A stretch of 17,374 nucleotides of DNA from Candidatus Latescibacterota bacterium (lineage in GTDB: Bacteria > Latescibacterota > UBA2968 > UBA8231). This document shows positions 1-8,602 of this stretch, in pieces. The position numbers and the translations under genes were made by a program. The notes below the pieces were generated by a model. The model worked only from the letters and a program-made list of their open reading frames with translations. It was not told where the DNA came from and did not search any database. The stretch lies in the NCBI GenBank assembly GCA_003529325.1, contig DPVW01000350.1:29397-46770 (forward strand), given 5' to 3'. Position 1 is the first letter of the stretch. The number at the start of each line of letters is the position of its first letter.

Positions 1-2573
1 ACTCGAGCCGCCATATCCGGGGCACGCTCTTCGGCGATCTCTCGGGTCCGCTCGAGCAACTCCGGCAGCAATTGCTGCACTTGCGGCAATTCGAGGAGAC
101 TGGGATCGGCGGACTGCAGTTGCGTGACTGCGACACGCTCCTGCGCGACTTCCTGACCGCTGCCATCGACGACGACATGGATGGGTGTGGGTGGCAGGAA
201 CCGATCGGCGCGCAACGCCTGATCGATCGTTGGCTCGGCAACGAACAATGCCTCGAGCAGCAAACCAGGAGAAGCGCCCGGCAGCACGGCCAGACAGGCA
301 TTGCCCATCTCGTGATCTAGTAGACCGTCCAGGGTGTCTCGTACCATGGGATGATCCCATGTCAGCATGGTACGCTCTGGATGCTCCAGGCCGATGGCGC
401 GATCAAATGTAACCCCCATCTCCTCGCCGTGGAATCCAGGAAATTGACGATGATATTCGGAACCGGCGCGCAAAGCGTAACTACGCGGGCCGATCGGTTC
501 GACGTCGAGTCCCCCTCTCTCAAATGCCTCCACCATAAATGTCTCGAGACCGGGATCCTTCTCCGAACGGGCGATCGCTCCCTGGAGTTCGCGGGCGGCG
601 TCGATATCGAAAGAGGTCAACTCCAACAGGCGGTCACGGCCACTCTCCAACTCGGCCACGACCTGATCGTTGCGGGCTCGGCCGGCTTGGATCAACTCTT
701 CAATTGGCCCATCATCCGACGCCTGCAGTGCCAGCAACAGTTGCGCGCCAAACTCTCGTTCGATTACCGGCGATCCGTGCCAGGGACGCGTGAAAACCTG
801 CAGCGCCTCGTCGTGCCAGCGACGCAGTCGGGCCTGGGGTGTGCCCGCCACGACCACGGCGTGGAGATGAACCTGCGCGCCCTGACCGATGCGGTCGACG
901 CGCCCGATGGCTTGCTCCAGACGGTCGGCACTCAATGGCAGATCCAGTAACACGAGATGCCGCGCCACCTGGAAATTGCGCCCTTCGGCGCCGATGGCGG
1001 AGCTGATCACGACCTGCGGTCCCTCTTGCTCCAGAAACCATGCCGCCTGCCGGTCACGCTCGATGGTGCTCATCTCCTCGTGGAAACGCGCCACATCACG
1101 ACCTTCGGCGACCAGGGCATTGGCGAAGGCTTCCGCTTTGAGGCGCGTCGCACCCAGCACGAGGACCTTCTCCTCAGGATGGGCATCGAGAAAGTCAGCA
1201 AGCCACCTGGTGCGCGGGTCGAGCTCGATCCCCGTCAGGTGAAAGGCGTCGTCCTCACCAATGTCGTGGAGAAACTCGCGCCGCAGACGGTCCACCGGAC
1301 CTGTGGGCAGTTCCACCGGTTGTGGATCACGACGTGGAAATCCGGGAATGCGAGCGCGCACATTGCGGAACATGACACGCCCGATACCGTGCAGATCGAG
1401 TAGTCGGCGCAGGAGTTTTTGTCTGGCTTCACGATCCTCCCCCGAGACGGCGAGCAGTTGTTCCACATCCTCGCCATCGAGTCGCGCCCTTACCAGAGCC
1501 AGATCTGTGGCATCGAGAGCGTCGCCCCCCTGCAGCTTCTCCGCCGTATCGGCAAGCTGCTGATAACCTGCCGCTTCGTTGTGAAAGGCAGTGGCGTCGT
1601 GGAAGCGCGCCGGATCAAGCAATGCCAGGCGCTGGAAGTGCGCTGCCTCCCCGTCTCTGTCCGGTGTCGCGCTCATCAGGATCATGTGATCGACACTGGC
1701 GGCGAGACGCTCGACAAGAGCGTATTCGTCACTCGCCGGCTGCAAATGGTGGGCCTCGTCGACGATGACGATATCCCAGGGGGACTCCAGGAAGGACTCC
1801 CCCACCTCGACACCGAGAGGACAGATGAACAACTGCGCATCGAGCAACTGTTCCGGTAGATCGTCGCTTTTCGGATCGATGGTACCCCCACCGTGCGTCT
1901 CGGCGCCGATGACGCGCAGGATGAGATTAAAGCGCAGATACGCCTCTGCCAGCCATTGGTGCACAAGACTTGGTGGTACGAGAATCAGTGCACTCTCCAC
2001 GCGCCCCGTGAGCAGCATCCGGTGCAGCACGAGCAGGGCTTCGATCGTCTTGCCGAGGCCGACCTCATCGGCGAGCAGCACACGCACGCGGTGCCGTTCG
2101 CAGACATCGCGTGCGATGGACAGTTGGTGATCGAACAGGCGAATCCGTCCACCGAGAAAACCACGTGCCGGCGATGCCAGCATACGATGGCGGATGCTCA
2201 GTGCCATATGGCGCAGATCGAACAGACCCGGTGCGTCGATCTGTGCCGTACGCAGGCGATTTTCGGGAGTCGCTACGTCGATGGCGGCATCCAGGTCGGC
2301 TTCGCTCAGTTGCTGGCCTTCACCACGGTAGCTGAGCAGATCACCATCCTCCACCACCTCCTCGATGCGGAACTCGGCGCCCTGCCCCAGGGCTTTCTGG
2401 CCCTCGATCAGTTGTGCTCGTGCCAGGGGCGCATTCTGTACCGTGTAGCGCCGGGTTACGCCACGCGCCGGGTAGGTGATCACGACCTGGCGATTTTCTA
2501 CGAGTTCCACGAGGCCCAGACCCAGTTCCGGTTCGGTCAGACTGTGCCAACGCTGGCCAGCAACAAAATTCAA
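1..2573 (-). CDS. rapA: RapA-type RNA polymerase-associated SNF2 ATPase (3' end outside window)
   Basis: Swi2/Snf2-family ATPase; E. coli RapA binds RNA polymerase and promotes its recycling during transcription. About 857 codons are present and E. coli RapA has 968, so roughly the last 100 residues lie beyond the left edge. The N-terminus reads NFVAGQRWHSLTEPELGLG, matching the GQRW...ESELGLG start of E. coli RapA. Motifs in order: LLADEVGLGKTIEA (Walker A), DIVIVDEAHHL (DEAH box), MSATPDRDGEAAHF (motif III), then the helicase C-terminal half with SSAIGAEGRNFQ and LEQAIGRVDRIGQ. The frame was followed by hand and no break was seen. The start is taken as TTG at 2573-2571, with AAAGAG nine bases upstream; no ATG fits the family N-terminus. 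Divergent from the broken gene at 2739. Confidence 0.95.
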   Translation of the reverse strand, partial: MNFVAGQRWHSLTEPELGLGLVELVENRQVVITYPARGVTRRYTVQNAPLARAQLIEGQKALGQGAEFRIEEVVEDGDLLSYRGEGQQLSEADLDAAIDVATPENRLRTAQIDAPGLFDLRHMALSIRHRMLASPARGFLGGRIRLFDHQLSIARDVCERHRVRVLLADEVGLGKTIEALLVLHRMLLTGRVESALILVPPSLVHQWLAEAYLRFNLILRVIGAETHGGGTIDPKSDDLPEQLLDAQLFICPLGVEVGESFLESPWDIVIVDEAHHLQPASDEYALVERLAASVDHMILMSATPDRDGEAAHFQRLALLDPARFHDATAFHNEAAGYQQLADTAEKLQGGDALDATDLALVRARLDGEDVEQLLAVSGEDREARQKLLRRLLDLHGIGRVMFRNVRARIPGFPRRDPQPVELPTGPVDRLRREFLHDIGEDDAFHLTGIELDPRTRWLADFLDAHPEEKVLVLGATRLKAEAFANALVAEGRDVARFHEEMSTIERDRQAAWFLEQEGPQVVISSAIGAEGRNFQVARHLVLLDLPLSADRLEQAIGRVDRIGQGAQVHLHAVVVAGTPQARLRRWHDEALQVFTRPWHGSPVIEREFGAQLLLALQASDDGPIEELIQAGRARNDQVVAELESGRDRLLELTSFDIDAARELQGAIARSEKDPGLETFMVEAFERGGLDVEPIGPRSYALRAGSEYHRQFPGFHGEEMGVTFDRAIGLEHPERTMLTWDHPMVRDTLDGLLDHEMGNACLAVLPGASPGLLLEALFVAEPTIDQALRADRFLPPTPIHVVVDGSGQEVAQERVAVTQLQSADPSLLELPQVQQLLPELLERTREIAEERAPDMAAR

Positions 2574-2738
2574 TCCGCAATGCTCTTTCGATGACGCGGC
2601 CTGAAAGCCGTTAGAAGATGATATTCGAACAGGACAAGGTACGGCCTTCGACGTCGCCGTGGAGATGTGTGGCGTGCGGTGTCACGCGATGACCCTGTTT
2701 GGGGTCTTGTAGGGAACCCGACTTATCTTGCAAAAAAT

Positions 2739-3348
2739 ATGACTACCGCTCTGGCCATTGGGCCCGCTGCCCCGATCTCTGTCGAATCCGACGATCTCTA
2801 CGCGCACATGACGGCGCTGGGATTGTTCTCGATTTCCTCGTACAAACTCTGGTGTCGGCGCCACGGCTTTTCCATGGACCTGGACAAGTCCGCCACCGCG
2901 CACCTGGCGGACCTGATCAAGCGCATCGCCAGCGGCGCGTTCGATGGCGGATTTCTCGCCGAGCCCATGGTCCGCGTGCCCCCCCCTGTTCGACGAGATC
3001 GACCACGTCGAGGATGGACGACAGGCACTGTGCCGGCTGCTGCTGCACGTCGGAAAATACGGTCGGACTCAGAGCCATCGAAATCTCGTCATCGCCGGTC
3101 TGTCTCAACTTGCCTTACATCACCGGCACTGGGTCCGCCCCATTCAGGACTGGCGCCCGACAACCCGTAAGCCGAATGATCAGTTCCGGGAACTGGCGAC
3201 ACACCTGCTGGCACGATACCCTGTGCCTCCCTGCCTGCATTCCAGCTGGTTTGAGAATGACCCACAGGAAGCGGCCATTCAGCAGGGCTGGTTTCTGCAT
3301 GTCGCCCAGGGCAACAACATCCGCACCGCCAATGACCTGCCTTTTTAG
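2739..3348 (+). pseudogene. Frameshifted and prematurely stopped conserved protein (possible PcfJ-like family)
   Basis: Two reading frames join into one protein-like sequence. From ATG 2739 the first frame runs to ...FLAEPMVRVPP, where a run of eight C (about 2979-2986) switches the frame. With seven C it would continue PPLFDEIDHVEDGRQAL and on to WFLHVAQGNNIRTANDLPF, ending at TAG 3346-3348. Beyond the TAG the same frame reads LTKRAAHLF, which looks like a continuation, so the TAG is probably a nonsense change. The blocks RPIQDWRP, HLLARYPVP and GWFLHxxxGxNIRTAxxLP resemble, from memory, uncharacterised PcfJ-like proteins of several hundred residues; this cannot be verified here. A further fragment (HPMLDRSYIEGQ, stop TAA 3411-3413) lies in another frame. 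No convincing ribosome site precedes 2739. Function unknown. Confidence 0.7.
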
Positions 3349-3477
3349 TTGACGAAGCGGGCGGCACATCTGTTCACCCCATGCTCGATCGCAGCTACAT
3401 CGAAGGACAATAACCCTCTACTCGCGGTCCAGCGGTCCGGGCGATACCTTTCTTCGCCAATTCAGGAGACTGCGTCC

Positions 3478-4809
3478 ATGACCCCGCCCAACATCCTTTT
3501 CTTCCACGCTCACAACACGGGCCGCTTCATCGAACCATATGGCCATGCTGTGCCGACGCCGCATCTACTGCGACTGGCCCGCTCCGGCTCCCTGTTCCGG
3601 CGCGCCTTTTCCGCCGCGCCTTCCTGCTCACCGAGCCGTGCCGCATTTCTGACCGGACAGTATCCACATTGCTCCGGCATGCTCGGTCTCGCCCATCGTG
3701 GGTTTGCCCTGAGACATCCCCAGCGACATATCGCCAGGCTGTTGAGTGATCACGGGTATGAAACAGCCCAATGTGGCACCGAGCATGTGCACGCCCACGA
3801 GAAAGGCACGGGGGATGGTGGCCTCTACGACCATGTCCTGACGCGGGACCACAGCGCCAAGGCGGCGGATGTGGCCCCCGTGGTATGCGACTACCTGCGT
3901 AGCAAACCGAAGCGACCCTTCTTTCTCAACATCGGCACCCAGCAAACGCACACACCCTATCCCGAGCCGCAACCGGAACTCTACAGCGCCGAGAATCCCG
4001 ATCACTGCACACCGCCCAGACCCTTCCCTGACACACCTGCTCTGCGCGAGATGACCGCCGGCTTCAAACGATCCGCCCGCGAAATGGACGCTGCCCTCGG
4101 GGCGATTCTGCAGACACTGGCAGAAACCGGTCAGGATGCCAACACCTACGTCTTCGCCTTCACCGACCACGGCTTGCAGTGGCCTCTGCACATCGGCAAT
4201 GTCGGCGAACATGGCAACGCCGCCTTCTTTGTCGCCCACGGCCCCAAACACTTCACCGGCGGCCACACCTTCGATGCCATGGTCTCCCTCATGGACCTGC
4301 TACCCACGGTCTGTGACCTCGTCGGCCTGCAGCCCATGCCCTGGTTGCAGGGCAAGTCCCTGCTGCCGCTGATGGACGGCACCCTCGATCGACTGCACGA
4401 ACAACTGTTCTTCGAGCAGACCAATCACGCCGCCTACGAACCGATGCGTGCCGTGCGCACCGAGCGCTACATCTATATCCGTCGCTTCGATGAACGGCAG
4501 CAGCTGGTGCTCCCCAATACGGACGACACACCCGCAAAACAGGACATGCTCGACCATGGCTGGCAAGCACAACCCCGCCAGCAGGAGATGCTGTACGACC
4601 ACTACTTCGACCCGGACCAGCAGAACAATCTGGTCGACCGCCCCGAACTGGCGACGACGCGGCAACAGCTGCGTGACGCCCTGGATCGCTGGATGAAGGA
4701 GACCGATGACCCTCTGCTACTCGGCCCGGTGCCTTTGCCCTGCGGCGTGCAGGTCACCGATCCGGATGCATTCTCACCTGGACAACAACCACTGATCACA
4801 GGGACCTAG
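3478..4809 (+). CDS. Sulfatase, N-sulfoglucosamine sulfohydrolase (SGSH)-like
   Basis: 443-residue alkaline-phosphatase-superfamily sulfatase. It carries the formylglycine signature C50-S-P-S-R54 followed by AAFLTGQYPH, where C50 would be oxidised to formylglycine by a separate maturation enzyme. The C-terminal pattern LYDHYFDPDQQNNL...RDALDRWMKETDDP matches the SGSH (heparan N-sulfatase) branch, LYDxxxDPxExxNL...WxxxTxDP. The site is unusual: the N-terminal metal motif, normally DD-x-G, reads HAHNTG (10-15), and the second metal motif reads FTDHG (D230, H231) without the lysine usually found shortly after. No signal peptide is evident. The ATG at 3478 is chosen because AGGAG lies 8 bases upstream and NILFF begins the family fold; the open frame itself extends back to 3349. 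The stop is 7 bases before the next gene, so the two form an operon. Confidence 0.88.
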   Translation: MTPPNILFFHAHNTGRFIEPYGHAVPTPHLLRLARSGSLFRRAFSAAPSCSPSRAAFLTGQYPHCSGMLGLAHRGFALRHPQRHIARLLSDHGYETAQCGTEHVHAHEKGTGDGGLYDHVLTRDHSAKAADVAPVVCDYLRSKPKRPFFLNIGTQQTHTPYPEPQPELYSAENPDHCTPPRPFPDTPALREMTAGFKRSAREMDAALGAILQTLAETGQDANTYVFAFTDHGLQWPLHIGNVGEHGNAAFFVAHGPKHFTGGHTFDAMVSLMDLLPTVCDLVGLQPMPWLQGKSLLPLMDGTLDRLHEQLFFEQTNHAAYEPMRAVRTERYIYIRRFDERQQLVLPNTDDTPAKQDMLDHGWQAQPRQQEMLYDHYFDPDQQNNLVDRPELATTRQQLRDALDRWMKETDDPLLLGPVPLPCGVQVTDPDAFSPGQQPLITGT

Positions 4810-4816
4810 GAATGCC

Positions 4817-5593
4817 ATGAACATCACCGCCCAGCATGTCGACCAGTTCGTCGACGACGGCCTGACCTTGATAGATGATGTCTTCTCCGATGACGAGATG
4901 AGCGCCGCCAGCACCGCCTTCGATCATTGGTACACACACGGTGAAAAAACCGACGGTATCACCCAGTACTTCGATGAACCGGGACTGACGGACGTGCTCC
5001 AGCATCCCCATCTTGAGGAAGCAGCCAAACGCATGCTTGGCGCCGAGGCGGTGGTACTCAACTCTTCCGCCTTGCTGTTCAAACGGCCGGAGCAGACCAC
5101 GGACTGGACACAGTTGAGCCAGCACGTGGACATCATGTTCAGCCACGAGGAGATGCAAGAAACGCCACGGAGGATGCTGGCGATGATGATGGTCTTCGTC
5201 GACGATCTACCCGCGGGACGGGGCAACACCTTCGTCCGCCTCGGTAGCCATCGTGTCATCGCCGACTGGTTGCGGGACAACGGCGAACAACCGGTGAAAG
5301 CACAACCGACAAAGTTTGAGGATCTACCCACCGAGCTGGAGTTCACAAAGCTGACCCCCGTGGTCGCCAAACGAGGTCAGACGGCGGCCTTCAGCACCGC
5401 CCTCGTTCACTGCGGCAGCACCAACATCGATACGCAGTCACGCAAGATCATGTTCGTCAACTTCTGTGCACTTGGCATGATGAAGCAGACGAGTGGCAAC
5501 CACAATCTGCGCGACATTCGCAGTACGTGGCGCGAGCGTTTGAACGCCTCTTTTCACCCGGATCGCCGGCACCTGTTGCTCGACAACGAGTGA
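4817..5593 (+). CDS. Phytanoyl-CoA dioxygenase (PhyH) family protein
   Basis: 258-residue Fe(II)/2-oxoglutarate dioxygenase of the PhyH type. Visible metal ligands are H103-V-D105 (QHVDIMF) and H198 (ALVHCGS); R209 (SRKIMFVNF) is 11 residues later, as expected for the 2-oxoglutarate-binding arginine. The motif GNTFVRLGSHR replaces the usual G-x-L-x-x-x-P-G-S-H segment. The family hydroxylates diverse small molecules and the substrate cannot be predicted. ATG 4817 is preceded by AGGA about 5 bases upstream and lies 7 bases after the sulfatase stop, so the two are probably cotranscribed and the oxygenase may act on the same compound. The 3' end converges on the operon to the right, with only about 20 bases between stops. 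Confidence 0.88.
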   Translation: MNITAQHVDQFVDDGLTLIDDVFSDDEMSAASTAFDHWYTHGEKTDGITQYFDEPGLTDVLQHPHLEEAAKRMLGAEAVVLNSSALLFKRPEQTTDWTQLSQHVDIMFSHEEMQETPRRMLAMMMVFVDDLPAGRGNTFVRLGSHRVIADWLRDNGEQPVKAQPTKFEDLPTELEFTKLTPVVAKRGQTAAFSTALVHCGSTNIDTQSRKIMFVNFCALGMMKQTSGNHNLRDIRSTWRERLNASFHPDRRHLLLDNE

Positions 5594-5613
5594 CATGCAG
5601 CAGCAGCGCGTGC

Positions 5614-6131
5614 TCAGACTGGGAGGATGCGGATCTCCACCGCTTCAACACGCACCGGTTCTGCCTCACTCGTAAGTCGGATGCGGATGCGGTTGCGTCG
5701 GCCGCCATCGACGAGGTCGTCCACTGGCAGTGTGTAGTGGATGCGACGCAGTGCCTCTTCTACCACTACCGAAATAACCGAAAGTTCAGCACCATCGTTG
5801 ACGCTGGCCAGAGGCACTTCGGCAACCGACCCCTCGGGTCCGATCATGTCGGCAAAGGTGACGACGTGGGTCCGCGACAGGAACTCTTGGATCATCCGGT
5901 CCGTCCGGATCGAAACCCTCCCAGGTCGATGTCCACACACCCGAGTCGTAGTTGGCACGACTGGCGTTGGTATTACACAGAAAGGTGGTGACCCCGGCGT
6001 TGGCGATGCGATCGATGTACGCATCGAGGTTGGCGCCTCCGCGACCACCGGTGTGATCACCGTGGAAGAAAAAGTCGGTGCTGTCTTCGTTGTAGTACAG
6101 TGGTGCTGACAGGTGGGGGCTCGCTCGTCAT
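5614..6131 (-). pseudogene. Degenerate gene remnant: N- and C-terminal pieces of a larger conserved protein
   Basis: ATG 6131-6129 overlaps the TGA of the upstream oxygenase (ATGA), so this was the last gene of the operon. As written, the frame stops after about 24 codons. Removing one C from the CCCCC run after GAG (around 6115-6119) gives MTSEPHLSAPLYYNEDSTDF and then HTGGRGGANLDAYIDRIANAG, TTFLCNTNASR and GVWTSTWEGFDPDGPDD. Removing one more C near 5895 joins this to QEFLSRT and a C-terminal tail with YTLPVDDLVDGG and VRVEAVEIRILPV, ending at TGA 5616-5614. From memory, the LYYNED...LCNTNARR...GPDDQ start belongs to an uncharacterised protein of about 400-500 residues, possibly a glycosidase-like TIM barrel. 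The middle would then be deleted here. Family assignment is unverified. Confidence 0.7.
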
Positions 6132-6961
6132 GCCCAGACGAAGATTTCGTCGTCGTCGGCTGACATGGCAAAAAAGATGGCCAGTACCGCCCTGGGTGTG
6201 TCACCAACGATCTTAGGCACTTCGTGGATGTTCTCTGAGAAGAAGAAGTAGAGATCACCTGGATCGAGCTTGACCTGAACGCGCTCGACCTGGTTTCTGG
6301 CGGCATACTCTGCAAACGAGTTGCTCGCCAGCACGGGCTGCAGTTGCGGCGTCCAGGGACAGTTGTTGATGAAGGCCTCACCACTTTCGCCCTCACTGGC
6401 CGAATTCTGCAGGCAGAGGACGCCGGCGAACTGGTGCTCGAAACGACTGACGGCATACTCGTATGCTTCGCTGCGTTTGGCGACCGAGTCATAGTGCGGG
6501 CCATGCCCGAGCTCGGCATGATAGATGCGGAAAATCGCCGGTCCGTACAGACTGCCATCCGATTCACGGGCGGTCTTGACATCCTTGTCGGGCGCCAGCG
6601 CCGACAGTGCCTGATACATGATCGATACCGGATCGGCATAGCCGTCGAACAAGGTGGCAAATAGCTCGTGCGTGGAGGCTGAGTGTTCGAAGAAGGCCTG
6701 GCGATCTGCGCGATGTTTACCAAAGCTGGTGCCGATATCGATGCGCCGCGGTGTAAGGTCTCCCGTCGTGTGTGGATCGTAGAGCAGACCGCGCTCACGG
6801 AAACGTTCCAGCAGACCGGCACAGTGGGTAGGATCGAAGCTCTGGCGTAGGACGAGGGCCGGCACCTCGCCCCGCACCAACGCCATCAACGGCTCGCCGG
6901 CGAACCGTTGTACGAGATCCTCGGCTGTGCCCTCAGCTGCCGTCCACCCCGTCGCCGTCAT
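6128..6961 (-). CDS. 2OG-Fe(II) oxygenase superfamily protein
   Basis: 277-residue Fe(II)/2-oxoglutarate oxygenase-like protein. Visible ligands are H156-Y-D158 (GHGPHYDSV) and H246 (ENIHEVP), followed by R257 (DTPRAVLAIFF) 11 residues later, which completes the H-x-D...H...R set. The segment LDPGDLYFFFSENIHEVP is typical of the last strands of the double-stranded beta-helix. An acidic tail (SADDDEIFVWA) ends the protein. ATG 6961 is chosen because it overlaps the preceding TGA in ATGA (6961-6958), indicating translational coupling; the frame extends to 7132, but that stretch lies inside the upstream gene. Substrate unknown. It is only distantly like the three PhyH proteins in the window. Confidence 0.87.
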   Translation of the reverse strand: MTATGWTAAEGTAEDLVQRFAGEPLMALVRGEVPALVLRQSFDPTHCAGLLERFRERGLLYDPHTTGDLTPRRIDIGTSFGKHRADRQAFFEHSASTHELFATLFDGYADPVSIMYQALSALAPDKDVKTARESDGSLYGPAIFRIYHAELGHGPHYDSVAKRSEAYEYAVSRFEHQFAGVLCLQNSASEGESGEAFINNCPWTPQLQPVLASNSFAEYAARNQVERVQVKLDPGDLYFFFSENIHEVPKIVGDTPRAVLAIFFAMSADDDEIFVWA

Positions 6962-7752
6962 GAGGGCCGCTTGTTGGCAAGGACCCACACGTCGCGGAAG
7001 AAAGACTGACGCTCTTCGGCCAGACCCTCGATGACGATCCGATTCATGCAGGGCTTGGGTTCGTGGAAGCGCACCGACACGTGATTGTAGGCGATGAGGA
7101 TCGCATTGCGGCCATTGTCCGGATGTGTCCACTTCGCCGCGGTATGCCGCACGCCCTCTGAAAACACCACCAGACTACCCGCAGGACAACCATAGGTCTC
7201 CCAGATACCAGAATCTGGATCGTCGGCTGCTTCCGGCCATGTCCCCAGTTGGGCGGAACCCAGATTGGCTTTATGCGAACCAGGTACCAGGCAGGTTCCC
7301 CCCTGTCCTTTGACGACCTCATTCAACTCCCAGACGATGCGCGTCATGCCGCTGTAGATACGACCATTGTGAAACCGATAAGAATTCGACGGATCGAGGT
7401 TGGTCCCACCCGCATGCGGTCTCCAGGGATCGTTGCTGTCAACGGCTGCCCGGTTGGAGACAAAAACGCTCTCCAGACGAATGCGTTCCGGTTTCGGATC
7501 GATCACGGCCTGGAGAATGCCCATCACTCTTGGATGATCGATAAGGAATTCCGCAGGACCCGCAATCGGCGCCCGGTGCTTCTCCGGAAGACTGTCAGCC
7601 GCCTTTGACAGTGACGTCATATGCTCCCGCAGCCTTTGAATTTCCTCCACCGTCAGCACGGATGGAATGACGAGGAAGCCTTTGAGATCGAACAGGAATT
7701 GTTCGTATTCGGACATCCCCTGCGCCGAGGTCGCCACTGCCGCAGTGCTCAC
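6958..7752 (-). CDS. PhyH-like oxygenase with H-x-G metal motif
   Basis: 264-residue PhyH-superfamily protein. The core LNEVVKGQGGTCLVPGSHKAN (142-163) is the diagnostic G-x-L-x-x-x-P-G-S-H stretch. The first metal motif sits at RPHAGG with H113-A-G115, so the carboxylate of H-x-D is absent; the distal histidine is H203 (GVRHTAAKW) and R215 (NGRNAIL) follows 12 residues later. Absence of the acid is known in Fe/2OG halogenases (SyrB2, H-x-A; WelO5, H-x-G). However, an HGG version recurs, from memory, in uncharacterised environmental PhyH families, so halogenation is not implied. The start is GTG 7752: it overlaps the upstream TGA (GTGA, 7752-7749) and has a strong GGAGAAGGAGAGG ribosome site; the longer frame to 7830 lies inside the upstream gene. 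Confidence 0.87.
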   Translation of the reverse strand: MSTAAVATSAQGMSEYEQFLFDLKGFLVIPSVLTVEEIQRLREHMTSLSKAADSLPEKHRAPIAGPAEFLIDHPRVMGILQAVIDPKPERIRLESVFVSNRAAVDSNDPWRPHAGGTNLDPSNSYRFHNGRIYSGMTRIVWELNEVVKGQGGTCLVPGSHKANLGSAQLGTWPEAADDPDSGIWETYGCPAGSLVVFSEGVRHTAAKWTHPDNGRNAILIAYNHVSVRFHEPKPCMNRIVIEGLAEERQSFFRDVWVLANKRPS

Positions 7753-8600
7753 TGTCGCCTCTCCTTCTCCTGCCCCCTGCTCATCCAAACCTGCTCGGTC
7801 ACCACCTTCATCTCTTCGAGACGATCCCACACACCCTCTGTATCCTGATAGATCAGCGACAGGGGACCGTCAAATCCCGCCGTCACCGAGAGCTCGACAT
7901 TCTCGATATAGGCTTCCCGGTCCATCTCCCCATTCACATATTCAGCCTTCGCGTGGATCGACGTCGCCTGCGGCAGCACCGCAGCCAGATCTCGCGTACG
8001 TGTCTGCTCTGGAAAATTGCCGAAGTCAGCACACAGGCCGACCTCTCCATGACAACGCGCCAGGATCTCCAGGCAGACCTCCGGCCGCGCGGCGAGCTGC
8101 TTGAAGTTCTCCGTCAAGGTTCTCACGCCTTTGGCCTTGGCGTATTCTGTCAGCCCCAGCAGACCATCCACACTACGCAGGATCGCGTCTTCAGCCGGCG
8201 CTTGATCTCCGGCGATGATCCGCACATGGCCTGCACCAAGGGTTGCTGCCACATCGATCCATCGACGCATCATCTTCAGATCAGCCGTGCGCTCGGTTTC
8301 GTGGGCCGCCGAGATGTCCCCGGTATCGATGAGAATGCTGAAAAGTTCGATGTCAGCGGCGTCGATGGCGGAATTCAGTTCCCCGAGATAAGCCTGCTCC
8401 GTGCTCGGAAAGTGGAAGTGGCAGAACTCGACGGTACCGATCCCGTGTCGCCGCGCCTCGCCCGGGACATCGAGCAACTCGATCTTCGGCATCTCGTCAC
8501 ATCGATTGGTCATCTCACCATCGGCATCCGTCTCATACCAGGCTTTCCCCAGCAGACGATGCAGACTCCAGCTCGAAATGGATAGTCTGGCTGTGGTCAT
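7749..8600 (-). CDS. Sugar phosphate isomerase/epimerase-like TIM-barrel protein
   Basis: 283-residue protein of the xylose isomerase-like TIM-barrel superfamily (IolE, AP endonuclease 2). Visible barrel elements are GIGTVEFCHFHFP (53-65), GAGHVRIIAGD (122-132), TLTENF with E164, GLCADFGNF with D192, and SIHAKAEYVNGEMD with H216. E164, D192 and H216 are plausible metal ligands. The last strand reads GPLSLIYQDTEG, so the glutamate usual at that strand end is not obvious. Members isomerise or epimerise sugars, inosose or related polyols; the substrate is unknown. ATG 8600 lies two bases after the hydrolase stop, with AGGA just upstream. Its TGA overlaps the next gene's GTG. It is the best hint that the operon handles a carbohydrate-like compound. 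Confidence 0.88.
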   Translation of the reverse strand: MTTARLSISSWSLHRLLGKAWYETDADGEMTNRCDEMPKIELLDVPGEARRHGIGTVEFCHFHFPSTEQAYLGELNSAIDAADIELFSILIDTGDISAAHETERTADLKMMRRWIDVAATLGAGHVRIIAGDQAPAEDAILRSVDGLLGLTEYAKAKGVRTLTENFKQLAARPEVCLEILARCHGEVGLCADFGNFPEQTRTRDLAAVLPQATSIHAKAEYVNGEMDREAYIENVELSVTAGFDGPLSLIYQDTEGVWDRLEEMKVVTEQVWMSRGQEKERRQ

Positions 8601-8602
8601 TC

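Noticed and set aside
1893..2594. Rightward open frame of 233 codons
   Set aside because: It is the antisense of rapA, whose helicase motifs on the other strand are unmistakable.
3628..4266. Leftward open frame of 212 codons
   Set aside because: Antisense to the sulfatase, which carries the CSPSR motif in the correct frame.
5614..6822. Leftward open frame of 402 codons
   Set aside because: Most of it overlaps the 2OG oxygenase gene in another frame and reads as low-complexity S/T/R/P-rich sequence. Only its last part is real, as the C-terminal piece of the remnant.
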